NCBI GenBank assembly: GCA_029762595.1 | Contig: JARVGJ010000007.1 | Coordinates: 1-64,000 of the forward strand | Source of the DNA: Methanolobus sp. | Lineage (GTDB): Archaea; Halobacteriota; Methanosarcinia; Methanosarcinales; Methanosarcinaceae | DNA: 64,000 nt | Direction: 5' to 3' | Part shown: piece by piece, positions 8,324-17,889 of the stretch | Layout: each line of letters starts with the position of its first letter | Position numbering within the stretch: position 1 is the stretch's first letter | Position numbers and translations under genes: made by a program | Notes under the pieces: generated by a model | Told to the model about the DNA's origin: nothing | Seen by the model: only the letters and a program-made list of their open reading frames with translations | The model's database searches: none

Positions 8324-8731
8324 GTTTAGCATGAAAAAAACATGTTACAGAAATTGTATATATAATTATTTAGATTCGGACATGTGTCTGTTGTAAAAAA
8401 ATGATTTTGATTTTTTACCTGTTTTAAAAAGGTTTGATGCCTCCAGTGAGATATTTCTATATACAATTGGAACTGTACATATAAAAGGAGAGGTTCTCTT
8501 CAACATCGTGTGGGTAATTTCAACAACAATATTTCATTAATCTACTGAAGAATAAGTGATCCTCTAGATGCTAAATGCAAGTTACAAATTAAAATCCGTA
8601 TCATTTGACATCATACAGGTTTATATCCCGGATATAGTCAGTATATATTGGCAGGTATTAAATGTAATCCCGTACAAATTTACCCACACAATCCTGCGGA
8701 GATCCAAAGAAGATAATTAAGGGAGACGGGA
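8324..8731. other. Intergenic region upstream of the glycogen synthase gene
   Basis: About 400 bases, AT-rich, with no convincing gene. TATA-like sequences occur at 8355-8366, 8478-8487 and 8641-8649; the last is best placed for the gene starting at 8732. GTGTGGGTAA (8508-8517) and its exact reverse complement TTACCCACAC (8680-8689) flank the nearest TATA box and could be regulator-binding sites. No riboswitch fold was recognised. Confidence 0.4.
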
Positions 8732-10534
8732 ATGATGCTGGAAAGCAAATGTATAATAATTGCAGGTGAGGAGGCTGGCCCCATATCGAATAAGATGGGC
8801 GGCATATGGAATGTTATCGATGCTGAAGCAAGGAATCTTGCCGGTCTGATAAATAAAGGTATAATCGATGAAAAGAACCCCCCGACCATAATAGTTGCTG
8901 GTCCTTACTACGGCCACAGCGGTTCTGACTGGAACAAGGGTCTAAACCGGATCACCGATATGAGCGGACTTGAAGAACTGGAACCGGAAGGTGAGATCTT
9001 TGAGACCGTGGAGGAGCTGAAAAAGCGGGGCATAGATATAATTGCTGGCACAGAACATGTAAATGGTGTCAGAATAATATATCTGATGTTCAGGACGGAT
9101 GATTTCTGCAGGGTCAGCAGAGACTACAAAGGACAGGAGATGTGCCTGGCCAGTATGATCAAAGCAGAAGCTTATGACCTTATAAGCCTGGACTCAATGA
9201 CATATGAGAACATGGGCAACGGCATCGAATATACACACTACCTGAATCTTTCCTATGCCATATCCGAGTTCATAAGAACCCTTGTTACATCCCGGGAAAA
9301 AAGTGCCGGGGAATATGAGGACAAAGCAATTTCCGAATTTGCAGCATCCCTCATGCCTGCAGTTCATGTTTCGTTGCATTGCCATGAGTTTGGGGTCTTC
9401 TATTCCCTGGCACGTCTGAAAAAACTTGGAATCAGTGTCAAAACCGTTGCTACCTATCATGCAACCCTTCCGGGCAGATCATCGGGACATCGCTCCATAC
9501 AGAAGATACGGGAAAACGAAAGCTCATGGGACAGCGGGGTTCCGTTGAACTTCGCAAAACTTGAGTCACTTTCTGCATATGCGGATGTCGTGACAGCAGT
9601 CGGGGATTCTACACGCAAGGAAATAAAACTGTTCTACGGCATAGATTCTATAATCGTCCGCAATGGTATAGACAGTGAGAATAATGACATCGAATGGGAG
9701 AAGAAGACCCGTTGCAGAAGGAAGATACAGGAATTCCTCTCCGAGAAGATATACAACGTATTTGACAGTAAGAACATACCACCTGACAGGATAATACCCC
9801 TTTTTTCAATATCACGTATTGAGATAGAGAACAAAGGATACCCTGACCTGCTGGATTCACTGTTATTGCTTGACAGGATGGTCAAGGCAGAGATCGATGC
9901 AGGCCATCTTGATGATAACTATCGCGTCATATGCTTTGTAATCGCAGCACATGGTCCAAAGACCAACCTGCCGGAAGATTTCCCCATCGACCTTCCCGAG
10001 GAAATACTTATAGGCGAGGAGATACGCCTCCAGAATATGATCCGGTCACGTGGACTGGAATGCTCGAAAATACCTGATGGAAGCAGACATGTTGCAGCTG
10101 TGCTGTATCCCCAGTGGATATCCGACCATGACGGGGGACTCAACCTCAGGCCCGACGAGTTCATGTCCGGATGTATTGCCGGGGTTTTCCCTTCAAAATA
10201 CGAACCTTTCCTGCTTACCGGTCTTGAGGCAGGCAAGGAGGCAACACCAAGTATTGTCAGCAAGGTCTGTGGCTTCAGTGATGCACTCAAGACCCTGAAA
10301 AGGCTTGTAATGGGAATGGGCGGTGTCATCGTGGTGGACAATATAAACATCCCGTATCTGGAATCTATTGCCGACTATGCCCTTGCCATGGATTATTTCA
10401 TCGATACGTACACAGATGACAAGGTGAAATACAACCTCCTTTGCCAGGAAGCGAGTCTGCTTTCAAAAGATATGAACTGGGAAGTACCTATCAGGACATA
10501 TTATGAACTTCTCACAGGAACGAGGATGGAATGA
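8732..10534 (+). CDS. Glycogen synthase, GT3-like (eukaryotic GYS-type fold)
   Basis: A 600-residue retaining glycosyltransferase predicted to elongate alpha-1,4-glucan from a nucleotide sugar. GT3-like features are the N-terminal MGGIWNVIDAEA loop, AGPYYG, HCHEFG with the following lysine-rich helix, ATYHATLPGR, and the C-terminal donor-site motif VFPSKYEPFLLTGLEAGKEATPSI. The last of these corresponds to the E-P-x-G-x-x-x-x-E region of GYS enzymes. It is longer than bacterial GlgA (about 480). It heads an operon with the GalT-like gene three bases downstream and the GT4 gene after that, which supports storage-glucan synthesis. The sugar donor (ADP- or UDP-glucose) is not determined by sequence. 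Confidence 0.82.
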   Translation: MMLESKCIIIAGEEAGPISNKMGGIWNVIDAEARNLAGLINKGIIDEKNPPTIIVAGPYYGHSGSDWNKGLNRITDMSGLEELEPEGEIFETVEELKKRGIDIIAGTEHVNGVRIIYLMFRTDDFCRVSRDYKGQEMCLASMIKAEAYDLISLDSMTYENMGNGIEYTHYLNLSYAISEFIRTLVTSREKSAGEYEDKAISEFAASLMPAVHVSLHCHEFGVFYSLARLKKLGISVKTVATYHATLPGRSSGHRSIQKIRENESSWDSGVPLNFAKLESLSAYADVVTAVGDSTRKEIKLFYGIDSIIVRNGIDSENNDIEWEKKTRCRRKIQEFLSEKIYNVFDSKNIPPDRIIPLFSISRIEIENKGYPDLLDSLLLLDRMVKAEIDAGHLDDNYRVICFVIAAHGPKTNLPEDFPIDLPEEILIGEEIRLQNMIRSRGLECSKIPDGSRHVAAVLYPQWISDHDGGLNLRPDEFMSGCIAGVFPSKYEPFLLTGLEAGKEATPSIVSKVCGFSDALKTLKRLVMGMGGVIVVDNINIPYLESIADYALAMDYFIDTYTDDKVKYNLLCQEASLLSKDMNWEVPIRTYYELLTGTRME

Positions 10535-10537
10535 ACA

Positions 10538-11518
10538 ATGTCTGAGATACGCAAACACTATTTCCTTGACGAATATTGCATAATAGCTTCCGGCAGAAGC
10601 AAAAGACCCTCTGCACCCAAAGCGTGCGGAGAGGAGAACGGTTCCCCAAGTTGTGTGTTCTGTAATGGTCATGAAAGCCAGACACCTGCTGCAGCTGCCG
10701 TTTACAAGAAAGGAGAGATATTAAAGGACAAGGATGAAGAACGTATCACTGACTGGGATGTGCGATGCATCCCCAATCTCTACCCTGCATTGTCCCCGGA
10801 TGCCCCGGATGTGGAAAACAGGGTCTTTGAAGTTAAAAGGGGATATGGTTTCCATGAAGTGATCATCGAAAACCCCCTTCATGAAAGCCGAATGCATCTT
10901 TTTTCAGATGAGCAGCTCCTGCTCCTGATGAAAGTCTACAGGGATCGTGTGATGCATTACCAGTCACAGGAAGGGATCAAGTACGTTTCCTTGTTCAAGA
11001 ACTGGGGAAAGAAGGCAGGTGCCTCCCTTGAACATACCCATTCGCAGCTAATAGCGATTCCCGTGATGCCATCCACCATTGTAAAAGAGAAGAAGGCAAT
11101 GGCAGAGATGGAAAACTGCCCTTATTGCAAGATCGTGGAAAAAGAGAAAGGAACAGAAAGGCAGGTCTATGAGAACAAGCACTTCATTCTCATAGCACCA
11201 TACTATTGCAGGGTCCCTTATGAGATGTGGATGCTTCCAAAACAGCATGTGAACCATCTTTCAGCCTTTAACGATGACATGCTCTTATCCCTGGGCGACT
11301 GTATAAGAAAAGCAGTGTCATTGCTGGACCGGACAATACCTGAACTTGCATATAATTACATGTTCTTTCAGGTTGAATACGACCTGAGTTACCATTTCAA
11401 TGTGAGTATCGCTCCAGTGACCTCGATTGCTGCCGGTTTTGAAAAGAACACCGGGATATACATCAATTCCGTGCCCCCTGAGATAGCTGTCGGACACCTT
11501 CTGGAAAAAGCATTATGA
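10538..11518 (+). CDS. Galactose-1-phosphate uridylyltransferase-like nucleotidylyltransferase
   Basis: A HIT-superfamily hexose-1-phosphate nucleotidylyltransferase of 326 residues. Seen directly are two C-x2-C zinc-type pairs (CVFCNG near residue 40 and NCPYCK near 195) and the active-site LEHTHSQ near residue 168, equivalent to the H-P-H-x-Q of GalT with its nucleophilic histidine. The family transfers UMP (or AMP/ADP) between hexose-1-phosphates. Between two glycogen synthase genes it probably supplies or recycles the nucleotide-sugar donor, possibly as a phosphorylase-type enzyme instead of a true GalT. No galactokinase or epimerase gene is nearby, so a Leloir role is unlikely. Confidence 0.82.
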   Translation: MSEIRKHYFLDEYCIIASGRSKRPSAPKACGEENGSPSCVFCNGHESQTPAAAAVYKKGEILKDKDEERITDWDVRCIPNLYPALSPDAPDVENRVFEVKRGYGFHEVIIENPLHESRMHLFSDEQLLLLMKVYRDRVMHYQSQEGIKYVSLFKNWGKKAGASLEHTHSQLIAIPVMPSTIVKEKKAMAEMENCPYCKIVEKEKGTERQVYENKHFILIAPYYCRVPYEMWMLPKQHVNHLSAFNDDMLLSLGDCIRKAVSLLDRTIPELAYNYMFFQVEYDLSYHFNVSIAPVTSIAAGFEKNTGIYINSVPPEIAVGHLLEKAL

Positions 11519-11539
11519 TCTGTTCTGTGAAGTGATCCA

Positions 11540-12706
11540 ATGAAAGAAAAACTACGAATTGCCATGTTTGCGTGGGAGAGCCTTCATTCAGTAAAGGTAG
11601 GAGGGCTGGCGCCACATGTGACAGAACTCTCCGAAGCCCTGGCTGCAATGGGACATGACATACATATATTCACACGTAACAGGGACATGACCCCTTACGG
11701 AATAGTTAACGGAGTGCACTATCACCGTATATACCATGCACTTGACGGAGGGATAGTCCAGCAGATGGACAGCATGTGTGATTCCATGCATACGGCTTTT
11801 GCAGAAGCCACTGCCATGTTTGGTAATTTTGACCTGACCCACGTACATGACTGGCATCCCGTGAACCTTGTCTGCAGGATCAAAGAAGAATACGGCATCC
11901 CTTTTGTCATAACCTATCATAGCACAGAATGGGGGAGGAACGGCAACCAGCACGGCACATGGTGGGAAGCCATGGAGATAAGCCACCGGGAATGGAGAGG
12001 AGGATACGAGTCAGCCGGAGTGATAATCACATCCACCAAACTGAAGGAAGAGATACAGCATCTTTACCAGATACCGGATACAAAGATATCTATCGTCCCC
12101 AATGGGATCCAAGGGAACAAGCTGATAATGGATGTGGACCCGGGTAAGGTAAAAGAAGAGTACGGCATACATCCTTATGCTCCGGTGGTCCTTTTTGTAG
12201 GAAGGATGAACTACCAGAAAGGCCCTGACCTTTTGGTCAAAGCTATTCCTGAAGTTCTTGCAGACCGATGGGACGTCAAATTCGTAATTATAGGCGAAGG
12301 AGAAATGAGACCTGTGTGCGAAAAGCTCGCACATGAGCTGCATGTTCATGAAAGCTGCCACTTTTTGGGTTATGCTGACGAAACTGTCAAAAAGAAATGG
12401 ATGAATGCCTGCAATCTCATTTGCGTCCCAAGCCGCAACGAACCATTTGGGATAATCCTTCTTGAAGCATGGGACGTGAGCAAGAACATAGTTGCCACAA
12501 ATGCCATATCCCTTATAGATAACTTCAGGGACGGGGTAATAGTCTACCAGACACCCGGGTCCATAGCATGGGGTATCAGTCATGTGTTCAATAACTATGC
12601 AGATGGTGAACTTGGAAAAGAAGGCAAGGAACTTATAGGTACCAGATATAACTGGGACAATATAGCCATAACAACAACAAAGATCTATCGGGACATGATC
12701 CCATAA
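11540..12706 (+). CDS. Family 4 glycosyltransferase (glycogen-synthase-like), copy 1
   Basis: A GT-B fold retaining glycosyltransferase of 388 residues. Visible are the N-terminal GGLAPHVTELSEALA loop, VHDWHPV, ITYHSTEWGRNGN, VPNGI, LFVGRMNYQKGPDLL and the donor-site SRNEPFGIILLEAW (E-x7-E). It is closely related to the 388-residue protein at 29741-30907. Both resemble archaeal GT4 enzymes annotated as glycogen or alpha-glucan synthases. It is the third gene of the GT3-GalT-GT4 operon, 21 bases after the previous stop. Work on the maltodextrin/glycogen pool is inferred from context. Confidence 0.85.
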   Translation: MKEKLRIAMFAWESLHSVKVGGLAPHVTELSEALAAMGHDIHIFTRNRDMTPYGIVNGVHYHRIYHALDGGIVQQMDSMCDSMHTAFAEATAMFGNFDLTHVHDWHPVNLVCRIKEEYGIPFVITYHSTEWGRNGNQHGTWWEAMEISHREWRGGYESAGVIITSTKLKEEIQHLYQIPDTKISIVPNGIQGNKLIMDVDPGKVKEEYGIHPYAPVVLFVGRMNYQKGPDLLVKAIPEVLADRWDVKFVIIGEGEMRPVCEKLAHELHVHESCHFLGYADETVKKKWMNACNLICVPSRNEPFGIILLEAWDVSKNIVATNAISLIDNFRDGVIVYQTPGSIAWGISHVFNNYADGELGKEGKELIGTRYNWDNIAITTTKIYRDMIP

Positions 12707-12756
12707 GCATTACCAACCCGGATAATTGCGAGTTTAGTTATCAAAGACAAAGGGAA

Positions 12757-13830
12757 GTGATCTTTATCAGGAAATTTGCAAATCGTTTTTCAAAGAAAGC
12801 AGGTCTTTCACCCGGATCCCTGGTTCATGTGGGTGAGGAGAGAACGGAAAAACCGAAGATAACCATAATAGATTATGACAGGGATAATTTCCAGGAAAGA
12901 GTGGTCGACAATATAGAGGAATGCTTTCCTTTCAAGGATTACCCGACCATCTCATGGATAAATATAGATGGTATCCATCAGGTGGACATCATTGAAAAAC
13001 TGGGTAAACACTTTGGACTGCATCCACTTGTCATGGAGGATATAGTCCACACAGACCAGCGACCTAAGATGGAGGACTACGATTCCTATATATATATAGT
13101 CCTGAAGATGTTATGGTTTGCAGATGATGATACAGATGTCAAGGCTGAGCAGGTCAGCATAATACTGGGCCAGAATTACGTAATTTCGTTCCAGGAGCTG
13201 GAAGGTGACACATTTAACTTTGTCAGGGAACGCCTGCGAACTTCCAAAGGCCGGATACGCCTTATGGGTGCAGATTACCTGGCATATGCACTTCTTGACT
13301 CTATAGTTGACAACTATTTCATAATAATCGAGAGATTTGGTGAGATAATAGAGGACCTTGAAGAACAACTTATAGAGAAACCGTCTCCTGAAACCCTGCA
13401 GAGCATCCATGACCTGAAGAAAGAGATGATATACCTGCGCAAGTCCGTCTGGCCCCTTCGTGAGGTTATAAGCGGACTTCAAAGATCGGAATCATCCCTG
13501 ATCAAAGAATCAACATTCGCATTCCTTCGGGACATCTACGACCACACGATACAGGTTGCGGATGCTATTGAGACATTCCGGGATGTACTCACCGGCATCC
13601 TGGACGTGTACCTTTCAAGCGTAAGCAATAAGATGAACGAAGTTATGAAAATCCTTACTATCATAGCAACGATTTTCATCCCCCTTACCTTTGTTGCAGG
13701 TGTCTACGGGATGAATTTTGAATATATGCCGGAACTTGGATGGAAACTGGCATATCCGGCCGTATGGTTTGTATTCACACTAATATTTGTTTCCATGTAC
13801 GCTTATTTCCGCAGGAAGAACTGGATGTAA
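12757..13830 (+). CDS. corA: CorA-type magnesium/cobalt transporter
   Basis: A membrane cation channel of 357 residues of the CorA (2-TM-GxN) family. The large cytoplasmic alpha/beta and stalk-helix domain covers about residues 1-290. Two C-terminal helices follow, with the signature YGMNF (G318-M319-N320) at the end of the first helix and a basic RRKNWM tail. It starts at GTG, preceded by AGGGA. It stands between glycogen genes and the DUF432-MscS pair on the same strand. Any functional link, such as magnesium for nucleotide-sugar enzymes, is speculative. Confidence 0.93.
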   Translation: MIFIRKFANRFSKKAGLSPGSLVHVGEERTEKPKITIIDYDRDNFQERVVDNIEECFPFKDYPTISWINIDGIHQVDIIEKLGKHFGLHPLVMEDIVHTDQRPKMEDYDSYIYIVLKMLWFADDDTDVKAEQVSIILGQNYVISFQELEGDTFNFVRERLRTSKGRIRLMGADYLAYALLDSIVDNYFIIIERFGEIIEDLEEQLIEKPSPETLQSIHDLKKEMIYLRKSVWPLREVISGLQRSESSLIKESTFAFLRDIYDHTIQVADAIETFRDVLTGILDVYLSSVSNKMNEVMKILTIIATIFIPLTFVAGVYGMNFEYMPELGWKLAYPAVWFVFTLIFVSMYAYFRRKNWM

Positions 13831-13854
13831 CACAAAAACGGACAACTGATATAA

Positions 13855-14616
13855 ATGTATAATATATACCACACACCTTTGAATTTAGAGATAGAAGACA
13901 CTTTCATCACAGTGGAGAAACAGGATGATAACCTGTTATACAGGCGTTTTTTCCGTGAGGAAGAAAAAAATAACGATAACCTTATAGTAAATAATTCATT
14001 CAAGGAAAAAGAATTAGCGGAAATCTTATTGCTCAATGATGATTGTGATATTTTGATAACTCCCATAGAACCTGTAAATATACCAAAGCCTTTAAGCTCA
14101 TTCTTGCTTATTGAGTTCAACTGCCCGGTAATTATAGGTCCGGGAGAGAAGAAAAAGATATATATCACATTTCCTGTGGAGATAGGTGTTTTTTTCAAAA
14201 ATAGAGAAGGTGATTATGAAATAATAGATATGTTCACTTTCTCAAAGGTAAAGTTCACACTATATGGAAGTCACACACATGGACTGATATGCAAGTACTG
14301 GGCAAGCGATGTGTTCACTAATCCCCCTGAAACAGACATTCTTCGTGAAGGATATATTGAGCTGGACATCATCAATGATTCCAGCAGTATGATGCAGATA
14401 GAAAAAACGGTCTTCAATGCATATGGAATGAAGATCTATTATGGTGACAAAAGGCTTGCCATGAAAGCGTCCCTGCGAATAATAAATAAACTTCTTGCAG
14501 AAACGGACTTTAGCACTTATCCTACCACTTCAAGGTTTAAAAGGTCAATGGAGCTTTATACTTCCCGCAAGCTGACTTTCTCAAGAACAAAGGGGATCAT
14601 GGAGTTTGGCTTATGA
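13855..14616 (+). CDS. DUF432-like cytosolic protein coupled to MscS
   Basis: A 253-residue protein without signal or membrane helices, resembling archaeal DUF432 proteins. It has a beta-rich N-terminal half with the P-V-I-I-G-P-G-E segment near residue 100, F-P-V-E-I-G-V-F near 122 and a basic C-terminal end. The start of the downstream MscS gene overlaps its stop by four bases (ATGA), which implies translational coupling. The family is often found beside mechanosensitive channels, so a channel-associated or regulatory role is inferred. No enzymatic motif was recognised. Confidence 0.65.
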   Translation: MYNIYHTPLNLEIEDTFITVEKQDDNLLYRRFFREEEKNNDNLIVNNSFKEKELAEILLLNDDCDILITPIEPVNIPKPLSSFLLIEFNCPVIIGPGEKKKIYITFPVEIGVFFKNREGDYEIIDMFTFSKVKFTLYGSHTHGLICKYWASDVFTNPPETDILREGYIELDIINDSSSMMQIEKTVFNAYGMKIYYGDKRLAMKASLRIINKLLAETDFSTYPTTSRFKRSMELYTSRKLTFSRTKGIMEFGL

Positions 14617-15539
14617 ATCTTACAGATATCACAGAGCATGTATATCCTCCCTCAAATCCCATTCTCATGCAAATTATCCTTGTTATTGTTATACTGTTCC
14701 TTGCCGTTGTGCTTGCTAAGGGTATAACTCTTTACATACAGCGCTATCTAAAGGATAAAATGGATAAAGAGAAACTCGCTTTACTGTTAAAGTTAATATA
14801 TTATAGTATAATCATTACCGCAATAACCGGATTCATCTTCCCGGTACTTAACATTGATACATCCGGCCTGCTTGTTGCCGGTGGTGTTGTGGGTATAATA
14901 CTCGGTTTTGCCAGTCAGAGCACAGTCGGTAATTTTATAGCCGGTATTTTTCTTATGCTGGAACGTCCAATAAAAATAGGTGATGCAGTAAGCATAAACG
15001 ATAATTTTGGTATGGTCGAGGACATCAACATACTCTCAACTATAATCCGCACATTTGATGGTCTTTATATGAGAATACCCAATCAGACCGTTTTCACTAC
15101 CAATATAACGAATTTTGTGGCCAACCAGGGTCGAAGGTTTGAATATTCTGTAGGTATAAGGTATAGTGATGATGCTGATAAAGCCATAAGGGTCATAAAA
15201 GAACTCATTGACGAGCAACCTTATGCCCTTGCAAATCCTTCTCCAAACATCTTTGTTGACACCCTGGGAGATAGCTCAGTTAATCTGATAGTACGCGTAT
15301 GGGCTCCAGCAACCGAATGGTTCGATCTGAGAACAAAGCTTCTGTGGTTAATTAAGGAAAGACTTGAAGCTAATGACATACAGATCCCCTTCCCACAAAG
15401 AAGGTTATGGTTTCCCAGCGATGTCAATATCAATGATGTCAAACTCAGTAATGTGCTCAATGATGACAAATCAAATATAAGTCCGACAGATAATGAGCAA
15501 ACCGAAAATATAGAGGACATGACAGAAAGGGGGAAATGA
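14613..15539 (+). CDS. MscS-type mechanosensitive ion channel (second copy)
   Basis: A membrane channel of 308 residues with helices near 17-38, 58-79 and 85-118. The pore helix region reads LLVAGGVVGIILGFASQSTVG, interrupted here only by family-typical substitutions, and is followed by ERPIKIGDAVSI, the standard MscS beta-domain entry, and NFVANQGRRFEYSVGIRYS. The C-terminal 35 residues after the fold are polar and probably disordered. It is translationally coupled to the DUF432 gene, and the GH57 gene follows six bases later on the same strand. Confidence 0.92.
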   Translation: MNLTDITEHVYPPSNPILMQIILVIVILFLAVVLAKGITLYIQRYLKDKMDKEKLALLLKLIYYSIIITAITGFIFPVLNIDTSGLLVAGGVVGIILGFASQSTVGNFIAGIFLMLERPIKIGDAVSINDNFGMVEDINILSTIIRTFDGLYMRIPNQTVFTTNITNFVANQGRRFEYSVGIRYSDDADKAIRVIKELIDEQPYALANPSPNIFVDTLGDSSVNLIVRVWAPATEWFDLRTKLLWLIKERLEANDIQIPFPQRRLWFPSDVNINDVKLSNVLNDDKSNISPTDNEQTENIEDMTERGK

Positions 15540-15545
15540 TAAGCT

Positions 15546-16679
15546 ATGAAGGCAGTTTGCGTTTGCTTAGAGGTTCATCTTCCTCTGCCAGTACGTTGGT
15601 ACTGGCCGCGGGAAGGATATGGCCAGGTACATATCGAAAAATACTTTGACATGGAAAGAGCATTACAAAACTTCACAAAACTGGCAGTAAACCTTGAGGT
15701 CCTGAACGACACCTTGTCAAAGTCCATCGATAACGGAGGTAGATATACCTTTGACATCTCCGGTGTTTTCCTTGAGCAATGCAAATGGGCACCTGAGGTA
15801 ATTGAGGGCTTTAAAAAACTTGATCCTGAAAGCATATCTTTTGCTGCCTCACCTTATTATCACTCTGTATGTTCGCTCTTTCCGGACCTTGAAGAGTTCA
15901 GGGAACAGGTTGAGAAGGACATGGAAGCAATAGAGGGACTTTTCGGGCAGCGGGCAGAGACATTTGTGAACACCGAGCTACTGTACGAGCCCAGGGCAAT
16001 GAAAATACTTGAAAAACTGGGATTTAAGTGCCTGATCTCGGAAGGTTCCCATAACATTATGAACGGCTACGATCCAATGCATGTATACAGCAATACGGTT
16101 CCCACACTGCTGAGGCATATTAACCTGAGTGAGGATCTGGAAATAAGATTCTCGGACAGGGCGTGGTCCGGATATCCCCTGATAGCTGACAAGTTTGCAT
16201 CATGGATGGCAAGCATGAAAGGGGATGTAATAACACTTTACATAAAATATGATGCCATAAACACACATCTGGAAAAGGATAAAGAGATACTGGGATTTTT
16301 AAGGGATATCCCGGTTTGCCTGGAAAAATATAACATCAGAATGCTTTTACCACAGGAGGCTGTCAAGATCTTTAAAGGAAGCGGTTTACCTTCCCTGGAT
16401 TCAAAGACGACGGCACGTTACGGGATGCACAACCTGCTGGGCAACCATGCACAACACCTGTTCATGCACGAACTTGTGGATATAGGCGTGCATCTGAAAA
16501 AGATCAAAGATCCTGTTAAAAGAAAAGAGATGCAAAGAGTGTACCGCTATCTGCAGCAGAGTGAGATATTCCTGGAAATGAACTTAGAGGAAAGACGCCT
16601 TGGATATGAGAAAGCCGTAAATGGCCTTTCGATACTGTCAGATCTCGAACGTGCAATAATATCGGAGGCAAGAAAATGA
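15546..16679 (+). CDS. GH57-like protein lacking the usual acid/base motif
   Basis: A 377-residue member of the GH57 alpha-amylase/glucanotransferase family by overall similarity to its neighbour. The N-terminal motif is EVHLP where GH57 enzymes have HQP. The nucleophile region is kept (NTELLY, E144). At the position of the catalytic D-Y-E-x-F-G-E-H of the neighbour it has K-Y-D-A-I-N-T-H (K234-Y235-D236), so the acid/base aspartate appears lost. It overlaps the active-looking paralogue by four bases (ATGA). It may be a non-catalytic subunit, a glucan-binding partner or an enzyme with changed chemistry. Confidence 0.8.
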   Translation: MKAVCVCLEVHLPLPVRWYWPREGYGQVHIEKYFDMERALQNFTKLAVNLEVLNDTLSKSIDNGGRYTFDISGVFLEQCKWAPEVIEGFKKLDPESISFAASPYYHSVCSLFPDLEEFREQVEKDMEAIEGLFGQRAETFVNTELLYEPRAMKILEKLGFKCLISEGSHNIMNGYDPMHVYSNTVPTLLRHINLSEDLEIRFSDRAWSGYPLIADKFASWMASMKGDVITLYIKYDAINTHLEKDKEILGFLRDIPVCLEKYNIRMLLPQEAVKIFKGSGLPSLDSKTTARYGMHNLLGNHAQHLFMHELVDIGVHLKKIKDPVKRKEMQRVYRYLQQSEIFLEMNLEERRLGYEKAVNGLSILSDLERAIISEARK

Positions 16680-17872
16680 ATTCCATCTGCCTTTTCTTTG
16701 AAGTTCACCAACCATACAGGCTCAGATGGTTCTGGCCGGATGAGAAGCAGGGTTTTGAACGTTATTTTGACGAAAAGGTGAACAGGGAGATATTCTGCAA
16801 GGTTGCAAAAAAGTGCTATCTTCCTGCAAACCAGACCCTGCTTGAACTCATAGACAGGACAGAGGGTGATTTCAGGGCAAGCATGTCGGTTACGGGCACA
16901 CTGCTTGAACAATGCAGCCAATGGGGTGAGGATGTACTTGATTCATTCCGTGATCTGGCACAGACAGGCTCTGTGGAGTTTTTAGATGAGACCTGCTACC
17001 ATTCACTTGCATCACTCTTTGAATCAAAAGAAGAGTTCATAGACCAGGTAAGGGAGCACAAGGACCTCATATCCGGCCTGCTGGGCGTCACTCCCCGTGT
17101 ATTCAGGAACACTGAGATGTTGTATAATAACAGTATTGCAGACATTGCAAATGCAATGGGATACAAAGCCATACTTACAGAGGGTATAGAACGCATACTT
17201 GAAGGGAGGTCTCCTGACCATGTATACAGGGCGAAGGATTCTGACATAGCAGTCCTGCTTCGCAATTATAAATTAAGCGACGACATTGGATATCGCTTCT
17301 CATCCAGGTGGTGGGAAGAATACCCGCTTACTGCCACCAAGTGGGCGGACTGGGCCTCCAGAAATCCGGGAGAGACCCTGAACATCTTCATGGATTACGA
17401 GACATTCGGAGAACACCAATGGGAAGAAACTGGTATCTTTGATTTCCTCCGGGCACTTCCGGGTGAGGTAAAAGACAGGGGAATGCGCTTTTTGACAGCG
17501 TCACAGACCATTGGAACATACTCACCGGTCGGTGAGATAGATGTGGGTGATTTCTCCACCATATCCTGGGCGGATATCGAAAGAGATACCAGTGCCTGGC
17601 TTGGCAATGATATGCAGCGGCGTTGTTTAGAGGAAATGAAGATCCTTGAGGGCTATGTAAAAAGAACGAAAGATTCAGAACTGCTTCGGATATGGAAACA
17701 TATGCTCACATCGGACCACTACTACTACATGAGCACTAAGTGGCTTGGTGACGGTGATGTACACTCATACTTCAGTATACATAGCAGTCCCTACGATGCA
17801 GCCGTGAACTTCATGGCGGCGCTTAATGATTTCAAAGCCCGTGTTTTCAGGAAGCTTGCGGGGACAGAATAA
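16676..17872 (+). CDS. GH57 alpha-amylase
   Basis: A cytosolic glycoside hydrolase of 398 residues predicted to cleave or transfer alpha-1,4-glucans. The conserved regions are all present: FEVHQPYRLRW (motif 1), GTLLEQ, the nucleophile NTEMLY (E147), the acid/base MDYETFGEHQW (D240) and a C-terminal W-L-G-N-D-M-Q helical region. No signal peptide is seen, so it probably acts on internal glycogen or maltodextrin. It is translationally coupled to the degenerate paralogue upstream, which suggests that the two act together. Confidence 0.9.
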   Translation: MNSICLFFEVHQPYRLRWFWPDEKQGFERYFDEKVNREIFCKVAKKCYLPANQTLLELIDRTEGDFRASMSVTGTLLEQCSQWGEDVLDSFRDLAQTGSVEFLDETCYHSLASLFESKEEFIDQVREHKDLISGLLGVTPRVFRNTEMLYNNSIADIANAMGYKAILTEGIERILEGRSPDHVYRAKDSDIAVLLRNYKLSDDIGYRFSSRWWEEYPLTATKWADWASRNPGETLNIFMDYETFGEHQWEETGIFDFLRALPGEVKDRGMRFLTASQTIGTYSPVGEIDVGDFSTISWADIERDTSAWLGNDMQRRCLEEMKILEGYVKRTKDSELLRIWKHMLTSDHYYYMSTKWLGDGDVHSYFSIHSSPYDAAVNFMAALNDFKARVFRKLAGTE

Positions 17873-17889
17873 AAGAGATTTTATGATTC

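Noticed and set aside
10538-11518. GalT as part of galactose breakdown
   Set aside because: No galactokinase or epimerase gene is nearby. The operon is glycogen-related, so the broader nucleotidylyltransferase call was kept.
12707-12757. Magnesium riboswitch before corA
   Set aside because: The gap is about 50 bases and cannot hold a known M-box or ykkC-scale aptamer; no such fold is seen.
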